This document shows positions 8,632 to 15,654 of a stretch of 64,000 bases of DNA, piece by piece. Made by a program: the position numbers and the translations under genes. The notes beneath the pieces are model-generated. The model saw only the letters and a program-made list of their open reading frames with translations. It was not told the origin of the DNA and made no database searches. Source of the stretch: Alkalihalobacillus sp. BA299 (lineage in GTDB: Bacteria; Bacillota; Bacilli; Bacillales; Bacillaceae_F); NCBI RefSeq assembly GCF_017745675.1, contig NZ_JAFLJM010000002.1, forward strand, positions 62,001 to 126,000, in the 5' to 3' direction. Each line of letters starts with the position of its first letter. Within the stretch, counting starts at the first letter, position 1.

Positions 8632-8825
8632 TACTCCCACACCCCTCTCCATACAAAAGACTTAATATCATCAATAATTCTTTCTTCAACTACATAATGG
8701 TGATCTGGATCATCTTCTAATTTCCGTACCAAATATTCATAAATCATATCTGCCACTTCTTCTGCACCGACAGCGTGACGATCTAAACGAATGATTAATT
8801 CTTTCCAGTTATTCATTTCAACCAA
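8631..8825 (-). CDS. Hypothetical acidic protein
   Basis: A 64-residue helical acidic protein (MVEMNNWKELIIRLDRHAVG). A start at MNNWKE three codons in is also possible. It overlaps its upstream neighbour by 13 bases. No family recognised. Confidence 0.6.
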   Translation of the reverse strand: MVEMNNWKELIIRLDRHAVGAEEVADMIYEYLVRKLEDDPDHHYVVEERIIDDIKSFVWRGVWE

Positions 8826-9115
8826 CTCCTTTTAGGTCTATTTTCAAGAAAGTCCACCAGTTTATTAAATGTTTCTTGATGTTCTTCCCTTGGTTCATCA
8901 TCCCAACCACGATCATAATGACATAAGCCATCAACCCATAATTTACTGATACGTCCCCCATCTATCCCGAACATTGAACCTTCATCATATAATTTTGCTT
9001 GATATTCGCGTCCATCAACTTCACCTTTAACCCAATTGGAATTATGAATAGGAGTATAAGAAATATTTTGTTTCGATGTGTTGTTTATTCGTCTAAATCT
9101 ACCTAACATTAACAC
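8813..9115 (-). CDS. Hypothetical protein (DUF7678-like pattern)
   Basis: A 100-residue protein with the pattern NWVKGEVDGREYQAKLYDEGSMFGIDGGRISKLWV, a small beta-rich core seen in short phage and plasmid proteins of unknown function. The C-terminus is basic (ENRPKRSWLK). It lies in the coupled left-end cluster and overlaps its neighbours on both sides. Confidence 0.6.
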   Translation of the reverse strand: MLMLGRFRRINNTSKQNISYTPIHNSNWVKGEVDGREYQAKLYDEGSMFGIDGGRISKLWVDGLCHYDRGWDDEPREEHQETFNKLVDFLENRPKRSWLK

Positions 9116-9327
9116 TCCCCCCTTTCATTAAACCCGTCATTTTTGCGCCATCTATTTTTATACTCTTGGATGCACATGTTTACTGCCTTTCTGCAATCTC
9201 TAGCATCAAAATTATTAAGTTTGCATTGAAACGAGTTTACTAAATACACGTTTATTTCATCGTTCAATTCATCGTCAGTCATAAAAGGAAGATCATTTTT
9301 TAAGGCTTGAAAATTAATTTTCATCAA
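9109..9327 (-). CDS. Hypothetical protein
   Basis: A 72-residue protein (MMKINFQALKNDLPFMTDDE) with two cysteines (FQCKLNNFDARDC). It overlaps the genes on either side by four to seven bases. No family recognised. Confidence 0.6.
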   Translation of the reverse strand: MMKINFQALKNDLPFMTDDELNDEINVYLVNSFQCKLNNFDARDCRKAVNMCIQEYKNRWRKNDGFNERGEC

Positions 9328-9656
9328 TACCCTCTCCTTTGAAGTTTATTTCTCTTTTCAGCTGCTTTTACACCTAACTCCCAATAAGAACCAACATGCC
9401 ATACATCATGTTTTTGGTGAAAAATATCGACATGATCAATAACCGCTTGACATTGTTCTGATGTTTGAGCTCCATCAATTAAATGGTTAAGTTCCTGCGA
9501 TGAATAAAGAAACGGCTGTTCTTCTTCAATCATTCCAAACATTCTTTTGTTTGTAATAAGGTGATCATACTGCCATGTATTCACCCTTTCTTTTCGTTTT
9601 CTTTGCTGATGAGCTACAACTCCGATAACCGTTGAAAAAGCTGAAAGAAACCCCAT
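9324..9656 (-). CDS. Hypothetical protein, first gene of the left-end cluster
   Basis: A 110-residue protein beginning MGFLSAFSTVIGVVAHQQRK, with a short hydrophobic N-terminus followed by a basic patch and a helical C-terminal half. The start at 9654-9656 has AAAGGGGAG seven bases upstream. A longer frame to 9794 lacks a good ribosome site and would overlap the presumed promoter/operator region. It probably heads the leftward operon controlled by the divergent XRE regulator. Confidence 0.6.
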   Translation of the reverse strand: MGFLSAFSTVIGVVAHQQRKRKERVNTWQYDHLITNKRMFGMIEEEQPFLYSSQELNHLIDGAQTSEQCQAVIDHVDIFHQKHDVWHVGSYWELGVKAAEKRNKLQRRGY

Positions 9657-9734
9657 TTTCTTACTCCCCTTTCGCCTAGACTTACGTCTATACGCTGATT
9701 TGATGGTTCTTGATAACAGCCTATGCAATACGGA

Positions 9735-9794
9735 TTGTCCAACTTTACAACTTTTTTTATATAAATTTGAATAAAAAATTTTATTTTTGGACAA
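9735..9794. promoter_or_regulatory. Candidate operator pair between XRE gene and left-end operon
   Basis: TTGTCCAA at 9735-9742 and its exact inverse TTGGACAA at 9787-9794 flank an AT-rich stretch. The pair lies between the leftward cluster and the rightward XRE gene at 9836. This is a fitting place for the XRE protein to repress one or both directions. Binding is inferred. Confidence 0.5.
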
Positions 9795-9835
9795 GAATTA
9801 TAGATAAATAGAGTTAATGAGTGAGGTGTTAAATA

Positions 9836-10063
9836 ATGTTTGGCTTGGGGAAAAAGAGGAGTAAACTAGGTAAGTGGTTAGATCAACGAGGAATATCACA
9901 ACAATGGTTATCTAAAACATCCGGGGTTAATAAAACAACAATTAGTAAACTATCTAAAGGAGATTATGACCATGATCCTAATACCAAGACTATAAAGAAA
10001 ATAATTAATACGTTGCAGAAGATTGACCCTAACGTAAAAGCCGATGATTTTTGGGATATTTAA
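9836..10063 (+). CDS. XRE-family helix-turn-helix regulator
   Basis: A 75-residue one-domain DNA-binding protein. The helix-turn-helix spans about residues 18-45 (GISQQWLSKTSGVNKTTISK), followed by LSKGDYDHDP and a helical tail. It runs rightward, opposite to the left-end cluster, and probably controls that cluster separately from the main lysogeny switch at 47-48 kb. GAGTGAGGTG provides the ribosome site. Confidence 0.85.
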   Translation: MFGLGKKRSKLGKWLDQRGISQQWLSKTSGVNKTTISKLSKGDYDHDPNTKTIKKIINTLQKIDPNVKADDFWDI

Positions 10064-10071
10064 ATTATTCA

Positions 10072-10099
10072 AATAAAAAAGACCAGACAAAGTCTGGTC
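10072..10099 (-). terminator. Terminator for the 98-aa acidic protein gene
   Basis: GACCAGAC and GTCTGGTC form a perfect 8-bp stem with a three-base loop. The A-run on the left gives the U-tract for leftward transcripts. It lies between two convergent genes and may also slow the rightward XRE transcript, although that side has only a weak T-run. Confidence 0.85.
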
Positions 10100-10103
10100 A
10101 ACT

Positions 10104-10400
10104 TTAAAACTTTATTTTATCTTGATGTAGTTCAAACTTTTTACGAACTTTGTAATAAAAATGAGCAAGTTCCTTTAAATGTAATTTTTTAGTTTCGTAG
10201 TCTGGGCAATTTTCATTTTCTATTATTTTTGTTAACTCTTCATCTAAGAAATTATCTAACAAGTTTTCTATTTTAGAGTCATACTTTTCCTTAAAATAAT
10301 TAAATGATCCAAACTTAGGTGGTTCTTCTTCAGGAAATATAATAATTTCATCTTCATAATCACTCGAAACCGGTTCAAAAATCAGATTATTTTTATCCAT
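10104..10400 (-). CDS. Acidic hypothetical protein (possible moron)
   Basis: A 98-residue acidic protein. The N-terminal 40 residues are extended and acidic (SSDYEDEIIIFPEEEPPKFG) and the rest helical. It has its own terminator and faces a divergent plus-strand gene, outside the lytic operon order, which suggests expression in the lysogen. It could be an inhibitor or DNA mimic because of its charge, but no family is recognised. Confidence 0.55.
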   Translation of the reverse strand: MDKNNLIFEPVSSDYEDEIIIFPEEEPPKFGSFNYFKEKYDSKIENLLDNFLDEELTKIIENENCPDYETKKLHLKELAHFYYKVRKKFELHQDKIKF

Positions 10401-10451
10401 GTTATCACTCCCTTACTTTTTGTCTTTTTATAACTATGTAATTTTAACTCC

Positions 10452-10471
10452 ATGAATACATAAAAATTCAT
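10452..10471. repeat. Inverted repeat between two divergent accessory genes
   Basis: ATGAAT and ATTCAT flank eight bases in the 147-bp gap between the acidic gene (leftward) and the membrane-protein gene (rightward). It lies just upstream of the rightward extended -10 promoter. It could be an operator; no function is known. Confidence 0.35.
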
Positions 10472-10476
10472 AATTA

Positions 10477-10505
10477 TTTCCAATTACCGTAATAAATGTT
10501 ATCAT
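10477..10505 (+). promoter_or_regulatory. Promoter of the plus-strand membrane-protein moron
   Basis: An extended -10 element TG-T-TATCAT (10497-10505) with a weak -35 TTTCCA at 10477-10482 and 17-base spacing. It lies 43 bases before the start codon at 10548, which has AAAGGTGG upstream. Confidence 0.65.
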
Positions 10506-10547
10506 ACAGGCGTAAATTCTAAAAAACTATGTAAAGGTGGTAATTGG

Positions 10548-10907
10548 ATGTCTACAAATTTAACGGTTCAAGAAAGTAGCACAAACGAAACTTACACAGT
10601 GGAATTACGCTCTTATTTCGATGGTGGCTTACTGCAATTTATTGGATGGTCTATTTTAGGTTGGTTAGTAACTGTAGTGACTTTGGGTATTTGTTATCCG
10701 TGGGCTGTAACCATGATTTATGGCTGGAAGATTAATCATACGGTTGTGGAAGGAAGACGATTGAAGTTTAATGGAAGTGCAATCGGGTTGTTTGGGAACT
10801 GGATTAAGTGGTGGTTCTTAACGGTTATTACTCTAGGTATCTATAGTTTCTGGTTATTTATAGCTTTAGAGAAGTGGAAGGCTAAACATACTACATTTGT
10901 AAATTAA
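10548..10907 (+). CDS. DUF898-like four-segment membrane protein (moron)
   Basis: A 119-residue membrane protein with two similar halves. Each has a segment of the type LGWLVTVVTLGICYPWAVTMIYGW or WWFLTVITLGIYSFWLFIALEKW, followed by a basic stretch and a conserved small motif (INHTVVEGRRLKFNGS). This matches the DUF898/YjgN pattern. It is transcribed against the lysis genes from its own promoter and ends at its own terminator. That is the signature of a lysogenic-conversion gene expressed from the prophage, perhaps affecting the host envelope. Confidence 0.75.
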   Translation: MSTNLTVQESSTNETYTVELRSYFDGGLLQFIGWSILGWLVTVVTLGICYPWAVTMIYGWKINHTVVEGRRLKFNGSAIGLFGNWIKWWFLTVITLGIYSFWLFIALEKWKAKHTTFVN

Positions 10908-10914
10908 GAAATAA

Positions 10915-10943
10915 AGCCCCCTACAATGTGTAGAGGGCTTTTT
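10915..10943 (+). terminator. Terminator after the DUF898-like gene
   Basis: AGCCC/GGGCT and CTACA/TGTAG make an 11-bp stem with one mismatch and a three-base loop, followed by TTTTT on the plus strand. It separates the moron from the convergent holin gene at 10947 and may also end leftward lysis transcripts. Confidence 0.85.
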
Positions 10944-10946
10944 AAT

Positions 10947-11168
10947 TTATGCTAGGTTATGCTTTTTAAGAGCTTCCTTCTGAGCGACCCCCTTCTTGCT
11001 CAAGTAATTGTTTTTCCACGCTACCCAAATAAAATAAGCACCCGATATGACTGCAACAATGTCATTAACGAATGCTTCTGGAATGGTTTGATAACCAATT
11101 AAGTTTAGAACTGCATTAATCACAGCCACAATCAAGAGAGCAAAACGAGTAATTGATCCTTTATCCAT
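10947..11168 (-). CDS. Holin, SPP1-type
   Basis: A 73-residue protein with two hydrophobic segments (ITRFALLIVAVINAVLNLIG and VNDIVAVISGAYFIWVAW) and a basic tail (KNNYLSKKGVAQKEALKKH). This is the layout of the SPP1-family phage holins. It lies directly downstream of the amidase gene, and would permeabilise the membrane so that the amidase reaches the wall. Confidence 0.88.
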   Translation of the reverse strand: MDKGSITRFALLIVAVINAVLNLIGYQTIPEAFVNDIVAVISGAYFIWVAWKNNYLSKKGVAQKEALKKHNLA

Positions 11169-11170
11169 GC

Positions 11171-11998
11171 TTACACCTCCTGAATTGTGTATTTGCGACC
11201 ACCAAGAGTAAATGTTGCTGACTCTTTTTTAGGTGCGGTTACCTTGTTTTTCTGTTTAAGTAGAGCATCAATTTTGCCTAATGTTTGTGGTCCTGCAATA
11301 CCATCTACAGTTAAATTGGATGCACGTTGGAATGATTTTACTGCTGCTTCCGTTTTAGCACCGAAAATACCGTCTGGTGTTCCCGATTGGTGACCAAGAG
11401 TATTTAGATTTTCCTGCAGCGTTTTTACATCCGGACTTTTATCTCCACGTTTCAATAAACTCATTGTTTGCACCCCTCCTATTTGTTTAGGTACTTCGAT
11501 TTTGATTTCTTTCTCTGAATAATTGGCTGCGTTCCGTCTAATTTGGTTCATGTCTAATGATGGGCATGGCTTCCATGAATAGCCTGGTACCTCCGAATGA
11601 CCAACAATCTCTACATCGCCTAACAAACTTTTTAAATGATTGAGTAGCCAATATAAAGCATTCCATTGCTCAGGTGTTGGTTCTTCCACACGAAAGTCAC
11701 CAGCTAACACAATGCCTAATGAGTCACCATTATAGTTACCCACGTGATTGGTGATCACATCAATGTCATAGCCTTGTAAGATTGATCCGTCATCGTTAAT
11801 GCCAAAGGTATATCCGCCTGTTGACCATCCTAGATTGTTGATATGGAAGCTAAGATAGGAAAGGTAATTCGTGCCATCTAAGCCTTGTTTAGTTGCTCCA
11901 TGATGGATCACAATCCGTTTAATTTTCTTGGTGCGCTTTCTTAATTCACGACCTTTTTTGTCTTTCGGCACTAAACTTCGAGCATCTATAATTTGCAT
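11171..11998 (-). CDS. Endolysin: N-acetylmuramoyl-L-alanine amidase with peptidoglycan-binding domain
   Basis: A 275-residue lysin. Residues 25-150 form an amidase_2 domain with zinc-ligand-type motifs RIVIHHGA, TNHVGNYNGDSLGIVLAGDF, GHSEVPG and a downstream Cys in KPCPSLDM. Residues 180-245 form a PG_binding_1 repeat (SPDVKTLQENLNTLGHQSGT). It cuts the bond between N-acetylmuramic acid and L-alanine at lysis. The lysis cassette order is XhlA, amidase, holin. Confidence 0.94.
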   Translation of the reverse strand: MQIIDARSLVPKDKKGRELRKRTKKIKRIVIHHGATKQGLDGTNYLSYLSFHINNLGWSTGGYTFGINDDGSILQGYDIDVITNHVGNYNGDSLGIVLAGDFRVEEPTPEQWNALYWLLNHLKSLLGDVEIVGHSEVPGYSWKPCPSLDMNQIRRNAANYSEKEIKIEVPKQIGGVQTMSLLKRGDKSPDVKTLQENLNTLGHQSGTPDGIFGAKTEAAVKSFQRASNLTVDGIAGPQTLGKIDALLKQKNKVTAPKKESATFTLGGRKYTIQEV

Positions 11999-12002
11999 AA
12001 TA

Positions 12003-12194
12003 TCACACCTTCCCGATCACTAACGATAAAATCTGAACCACCAATGCACCAAGGACAAGGCGGTTTAACCATGTGAGGGTGTTTTTGATTTCCTTTACAT
12101 CTGTTGCTACTGTGTCCATGCGCTGTTCTTGAGTAGCCATCCTAATTTCTAAATTACGAATACGCTCATCATTCTCTTTTGCAAGCTGTTCCAT
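12003..12194 (-). CDS. xhlA: XhlA-like haemolysin/lysis accessory protein
   Basis: A 63-residue protein. An N-terminal coiled-coil (NDERIRNLEIRMATQEQRMD) leads to a C-terminal membrane anchor (LNRLVLGALVVQILSLVIG). This is the layout of XhlA from Bacillus PBSX-type phages, which cooperates with the holin in lysis. It lies four bases upstream of the amidase gene. Confidence 0.88.
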   Translation of the reverse strand: MEQLAKENDERIRNLEIRMATQEQRMDTVATDVKEIKNTLTWLNRLVLGALVVQILSLVIGKV

Positions 12195-12211
12195 GTGACA
12201 CCCCTTTCAGA

Positions 12212-12246
12212 CCAAAATAAAAAGAGCCAACACTAAGTGCTGACTC
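12212..12246 (-). terminator. Terminator between DGR region and lysis cassette
   Basis: On the minus strand GAGTCAGCAC and GTGTTGGCTC pair over ten positions (two G-U) with a three-base loop, followed by TTTTTATTTT. It lies between the 45-aa gene and xhlA and probably limits read-through from tail/DGR genes into lysis genes. Confidence 0.8.
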
Positions 12247-12282
12247 ACTTTCTTTTATGCAACTAACGCGCCTCCGTTAGTT

Positions 12283-12420
12283 CTATATTTCGACGTAATC
12301 TTGCATCAACTCATTAATCATTTCTTCCTTTTCCACCGTTTCGTTAACAAGCCTCGCAATTGTTTCATTTTGCTTTGTTATTACTTGTTCTTGTTGTTCG
12401 ACCAACTTTAATAAATCCAT
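12283..12420 (-). CDS. Small coiled-coil protein
   Basis: A 45-residue helical protein (MDLLKLVEQQEQVITKQNET). It lies between the tail-region genes and the lysis cassette, the place where XkdX-like small genes occur in Bacillus phages. The ribosome site is weak. Function unknown. Confidence 0.55.
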   Translation of the reverse strand: MDLLKLVEQQEQVITKQNETIARLVNETVEKEEMINELMQDYVEI

Positions 12421-12427
12421 ACATGTT

Positions 12428-12661
12428 TTAGAGAGTTTCTCCATCATCCATCGCTCCATCATTTAAATCAGCTGGTAGTTCTTTTATTTCGACCTCTACA
12501 CTGATGTAGTCCCCGTTATCTGTAGCTACACCTTGTTCAACGAAATGCGTCGTTTGGTCAAAATTAGGGATTTTTGCAAAATCAATTGGTTTATAACCAT
12601 CAAGCTGTTTTGAGTTTACTAACAAATCTCCGTTTTCCGTGATTAGCCCGTATTTTGGCAT
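12428..12661 (-). CDS. Hypothetical tail-region protein
   Basis: A 77-residue acidic protein starting MPKYGLITENGDLLVNSKQL. Proteins with this opening follow tail-fibre genes in Bacillus siphophages. It overlaps the 3' end of the reverse transcriptase gene by 62 bases. The DGR therefore looks as if it had been inserted, or grown, between the tail-fibre gene and this one. Confidence 0.65.
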   Translation of the reverse strand: MPKYGLITENGDLLVNSKQLDGYKPIDFAKIPNFDQTTHFVEQGVATDNGDYISVEVEIKELPADLNDGAMDDGETL

Positions 12662-13685
12662 TGATACTCACCACTTTCTTAGCAAGATTTATACTTACGA
12701 CAGGTTTAATATAGTTGTGGTAAAAATTATAGCTGTTGCTTCTTCTTATCCATCCCCAATAAGATATGACAGCTGAAGCATCCTTCTCGAAGAAGAAACC
12801 TTTCTTTTTAATCTTTTTAATCCTTCTCCGAATTCTTAGAGCGTTTCGCTTTCGCAGTATGATCTTGTTACGAGAAAACCTTAGTCCTAAAAAGTCGATA
12901 TCTCTTTTACTAGTGCGGAACACCTGCCAATTTCCTTTCAGTTTCAAATTGATACTTTTCAAATACATTTCGACTTCTTTTCTTACTTTGTGCAGCTTCT
13001 TTTTGTTTGCTCCCAAAAGTACCAGATCATCTACATACCGAACGTAATATTTCACACCTAGTCGTTCTTTAATTAAATGATCTAATTCCTCTAAAAAGAA
13101 GTTCGCAAACCATTGACTGGTATAAAATCCGATCGGTTGACCTTCGTTGCTATCAATGATTGTATCGATTAACCACAAACAATCATTGTCTTTAATTTTC
13201 TTTCGAAACATCTGCTTTAGAATTTTGTTATCGATAGAAGGATAAAACTTTTTGATATCCATTTTCAAACAGTATTTTGTACTTCTGTAATCCTTATTTA
13301 GCCATTTTTTGATTGCTCTTTGACCATAACTTGTGCCACGTTTCGGTACACTTCCACAATTATACTCATACATGCCTTTCATGATGATTGGTTCAAGTTG
13401 CAGCATAAGAGACCAATGAATGATCTGATCTGGATAAAAGTTAGGTTTGTAGATTGTCCTTATTTTGTTATTGGACGCATCCTGTATCGTTTTAACTTGT
13501 GGCTGGGACGGGATGTATGTTTTATTAATAAGCATCTTTCGGATTTGATAAGCGTAGTAATCCATGTTGTTTAAAATAGCACTAACACGCTTTTGCTTTC
13601 GTTTTCCAAGCGATGCTTTCATTATTGCGTATTTTATATTATCGATATCGTATATTTTACTGTAAATGTAGCCTATTCGTTTCAA
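12600..13685 (-). CDS. DGR reverse transcriptase
   Basis: A 361-residue reverse transcriptase of the retron/group II type. The catalytic box is YVRYVDDLVLL near residues 225-235. Motif 4 reads IGFYTSQWFANFFL; the SQ in place of the usual QGxxxSP is a hallmark of diversity-generating retroelement enzymes. Other blocks are KMDIKKFYPSI and RDIDFLGLRFS. It would copy the TR RNA into adenine-mutagenised cDNA that replaces VR. The start is a TTG at 13683-13685 after AAGAAGGA. No Avd accessory gene is visible next to it. Confidence 0.95.
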   Translation of the reverse strand: MKRIGYIYSKIYDIDNIKYAIMKASLGKRKQKRVSAILNNMDYYAYQIRKMLINKTYIPSQPQVKTIQDASNNKIRTIYKPNFYPDQIIHWSLMLQLEPIIMKGMYEYNCGSVPKRGTSYGQRAIKKWLNKDYRSTKYCLKMDIKKFYPSIDNKILKQMFRKKIKDNDCLWLIDTIIDSNEGQPIGFYTSQWFANFFLEELDHLIKERLGVKYYVRYVDDLVLLGANKKKLHKVRKEVEMYLKSINLKLKGNWQVFRTSKRDIDFLGLRFSRNKIILRKRNALRIRRRIKKIKKKGFFFEKDASAVISYWGWIRRSNSYNFYHNYIKPVVSINLAKKVVSINAKIRANHGKRRFVSKLKTA

Positions 13686-13810
13686 GAGTATCCTTCTTTC
13701 TTATTAGCCTCAAGGTATTTCGACAATGCTACTAAACCCTGCTCTTTACGGCGCATTTTTACCAAGCGGTAGGGATTATAAAGTGCAATAATTACTATAA
13801 ATCTAATAAG

Positions 13811-13917
13811 AGTCTGCCTGCCGATATTCACGTTCGCATTCGAAGAAGAATTGTTCAAGTTCCAATAGGAAAGCCCTGCATTCGAACCATTGTTCCAATT
13901 ACCACCAACGTGGGCAA
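13811..13917 (-). repeat. DGR template repeat (TR)
   Basis: About 107 bp lying 126 bp upstream of the RT start. It matches the VR at 14015-14121 with no gaps. Across 13816-13917 I count 17 mismatches, and 16 of them fall on adenines of the sense (minus) strand, the expected signature of adenine-specific mutagenic retrohoming. The exception is at 13880. Read in the VR frame it would encode the Asn-rich stretch GGNWNNGSNAGLSYWNLNNS, also typical of a TR. Confidence 0.95.
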
Positions 13918-13970
13918 GCGTGCACTCTATAACCCTATATATTTAAATATTTTTAAAAACATTCACTTAA

Positions 13971-13990
13971 CTGGGGGAGGTGTCCCCCAG
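13971..13990. other. DGR hairpin downstream of VR
   Basis: CTGGGGGA and TCCCCCAG form a perfect 8-bp stem with a four-base loop, six bases past the stop codon of the variable gene. In the Bordetella phage DGR a stem-loop of this size in the same place promotes retrohoming target recognition. The TR copy has no such hairpin, as expected. Confidence 0.88.
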
Positions 13991-13996
13991 ACCCCC

Positions 13997-15361
13997 TCAA
14001 AGAGGTTTTTTAAGAAGCCGCCCGCCGATAGACACGTACGCATCCGAAGAAGAACTGTTCAAGTACCAAGAGGAAAGCCCCGCCGTCGAACCATCGCCCC
14101 AAGAACCACCAACGCGGGCAATTCTTTGCCCTGTCGATTGATAGTAATAATCCGAGTAGTACGTAGTTGATCCTCCTCCTACAGTTGTAGGGAGTGCGAC
14201 AGATGGATTATTTTTATCATATCCCATCTCAATTGGGTATCCGTTCGCATTGTGGTTAATGTAGCTCACTTGCTCATAAGGAGACGCAAATACATTGCTT
14301 GCATAATCTTCTGCGTTTTTCGCAAACCAAGCTTGGTGTTCGTTAATGTTTACACCATCAACAAACTGCCAAATGTCACCGTACAGTGACTCGATACCTC
14401 TATACATCATCGGATATTTACCGTCTGATGTACTAACTATACTACCACTTGATGCAACAATATCTTTACTAAATCCATTTATATGTCCTCGGTTTGCAAC
14501 AACATCGCCGACTGCGATATCAATTGGATCACCATCAAACTCAATAGCTGTATTATCGGTATCATAACTTACAATGTTGGTAATGAGCCTCGGTGTTCCG
14601 CTAATGTTGTTACTGTAATGATTAGAGCCGATCCCGATAGATTGACCAACAATAAAACCTGATGCGGTAGAATTAGCAACAATAATTCGGTTAACCGCAG
14701 TCTCTGCAATGGTAGCTGTATGAGAACTTGAATACTGACCTGTTGTAAAACCTTGCATCACACTTTGAGAATGGAGGGTTGCAAACTCTACATAAAAAAG
14801 AGTTTGGAGAACGTCAACCACATGAATATCTAGCTGTTGATACCCTTTTCCGTTATTTGTGGCGTAAGTCCTGAAATCCACAATATTCTTACTTGCTAGT
14901 GGGTGCAGATTAGGCTTAGACTCTAATTTGTCTCCAGTACCCAGTGAAGCCTTGTATTTACCGACATCAATAAAAGGTAGCTCTCGATTATTTGTGAAGT
15001 CCCAAAAGCACCAAGGTAGGTAAAATCCCGGGTATTGAGTTTTCGAAACTTGCCAAGTCTTAAAACCCCCGCCGTCTTGCTTCTTTATATAAAATTTAGG
15101 AATGCGTACAAAGACATTTCCTAATTCATCTTCAACCTCGCCAATTTCTCTAAAAATCTGAGCATTATCAAAATCATTCTGAACCCAACTTCCATCAACT
15201 CCGGCATTAGCAACCATACCGATTGCATCATGCGTTCTCGTCATAGTAGGGTCAGAACCTTTATTCCAATACACCCCATAAATCGGAGCGTTAACTCTAA
15301 TAATGTCTTCACTTCTGTTATCAACGTGCCTTTTAACCAAACCATATGTGGTTAAACTCAA
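13997..15361 (-). CDS. DGR-diversified tail-tip protein (C-type-lectin-like variable protein)
   Basis: A 454-residue protein at the distal end of the tail module. The C-terminal 150 residues look like the formylglycine/C-type-lectin fold used by DGR proteins (YGDIWQFVDGVNI, then RVGGSWGDGSTAGLSSWYLN and the end VSIGGRLLKKPL). The last ~37 codons are the VR, where the TR would encode Asn, Asn or Tyr but the gene has Ser, Gly, Asp, Thr and Tyr. The rest probably attaches it to the baseplate. It is the likely receptor-binding protein; changing it would shift host range or follow host receptor variation. Confidence 0.93.
   Translation of the reverse strand: MSLTTYGLVKRHVDNRSEDIIRVNAPIYGVYWNKGSDPTMTRTHDAIGMVANAGVDGSWVQNDFDNAQIFREIGEVEDELGNVFVRIPKFYIKKQDGGGFKTWQVSKTQYPGFYLPWCFWDFTNNRELPFIDVGKYKASLGTGDKLESKPNLHPLASKNIVDFRTYATNNGKGYQQLDIHVVDVLQTLFYVEFATLHSQSVMQGFTTGQYSSSHTATIAETAVNRIIVANSTASGFIVGQSIGIGSNHYSNNISGTPRLITNIVSYDTDNTAIEFDGDPIDIAVGDVVANRGHINGFSKDIVASSGSIVSTSDGKYPMMYRGIESLYGDIWQFVDGVNINEHQAWFAKNAEDYASNVFASPYEQVSYINHNANGYPIEMGYDKNNPSVALPTTVGGGSTTYYSDYYYQSTGQRIARVGGSWGDGSTAGLSSWYLNSSSSDAYVSIGGRLLKKPL
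14015..14121 (-). repeat. DGR variable repeat (VR) with IMH end
   Basis: The 3' end of the variable gene, collinear with TR at an offset of 204 bases. About eleven codons differ from TR, nearly all through changes at TR adenines. The downstream end (14015-14029, sense GGCGGGCGG) is GC-rich, like the IMH element that marks the VR side and stays unmutated. Confidence 0.95.
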
Positions 15362-15613
15362 TTAAAACACCACCCATTCTGTTCCGTCAAAAATAAAAAC
15401 CTCTTTGGTATCAATCTCCAAAAAGGTTGTTCCGGTCTTTATATCCGCTGTGGGTTTTGTATCTGCCGAGTTGCCGTATAACTCCATCATACTCCCCGTT
15501 AGTTTCACATTCTTTGATCCATCGGCATTTAATCCTTCCGCTTCATTTACCCATGTTCCATCTTCTTTCATGATACGTCCACTACGTGCTTGGTACGTTT
15601 TGATATCACTCAT
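15362..15613 (-). CDS. Small tail-region protein
   Basis: An 83-residue protein (MSDIKTYQARSGRIMKEDGT) ending in a beta motif FLEIDTKEVFIFDGTEWVVF often seen in short phage structural proteins. It directly abuts the DGR target gene, so the two are probably made together. It may be a baseplate or fibre accessory. Confidence 0.7.
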   Translation of the reverse strand: MSDIKTYQARSGRIMKEDGTWVNEAEGLNADGSKNVKLTGSMMELYGNSADTKPTADIKTGTTFLEIDTKEVFIFDGTEWVVF

Positions 15614-15633
15614 TTACTTCACTCCTCTCAAAT

Positions 15634-15654
15634 AAAAAAAGCCTTACTAGGCTT
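15634..15654 (-). terminator. Weak terminator inside the tail region
   Basis: AAGCCT/AGGCTT form a 6-bp stem with a four-base loop and a seven-base U-tract on the minus strand. It overlaps the stop codon of the gene at 15647-15997. It could partly reduce expression of the DGR target relative to the tail genes. Confidence 0.7.

Noticed and set aside
13991..14008. Plus-strand terminator CCTCAAAGAGG-TTTTTT
   Set aside because: The stem is only four pairs and the sequence is explained as the codons at the end of the variable gene.
13910..14170. Plus-strand frame across the VR and hairpin
   Set aside because: It is antisense to the variable gene and arises from its GC-rich codons; the TR/VR pattern fits only the minus strand.
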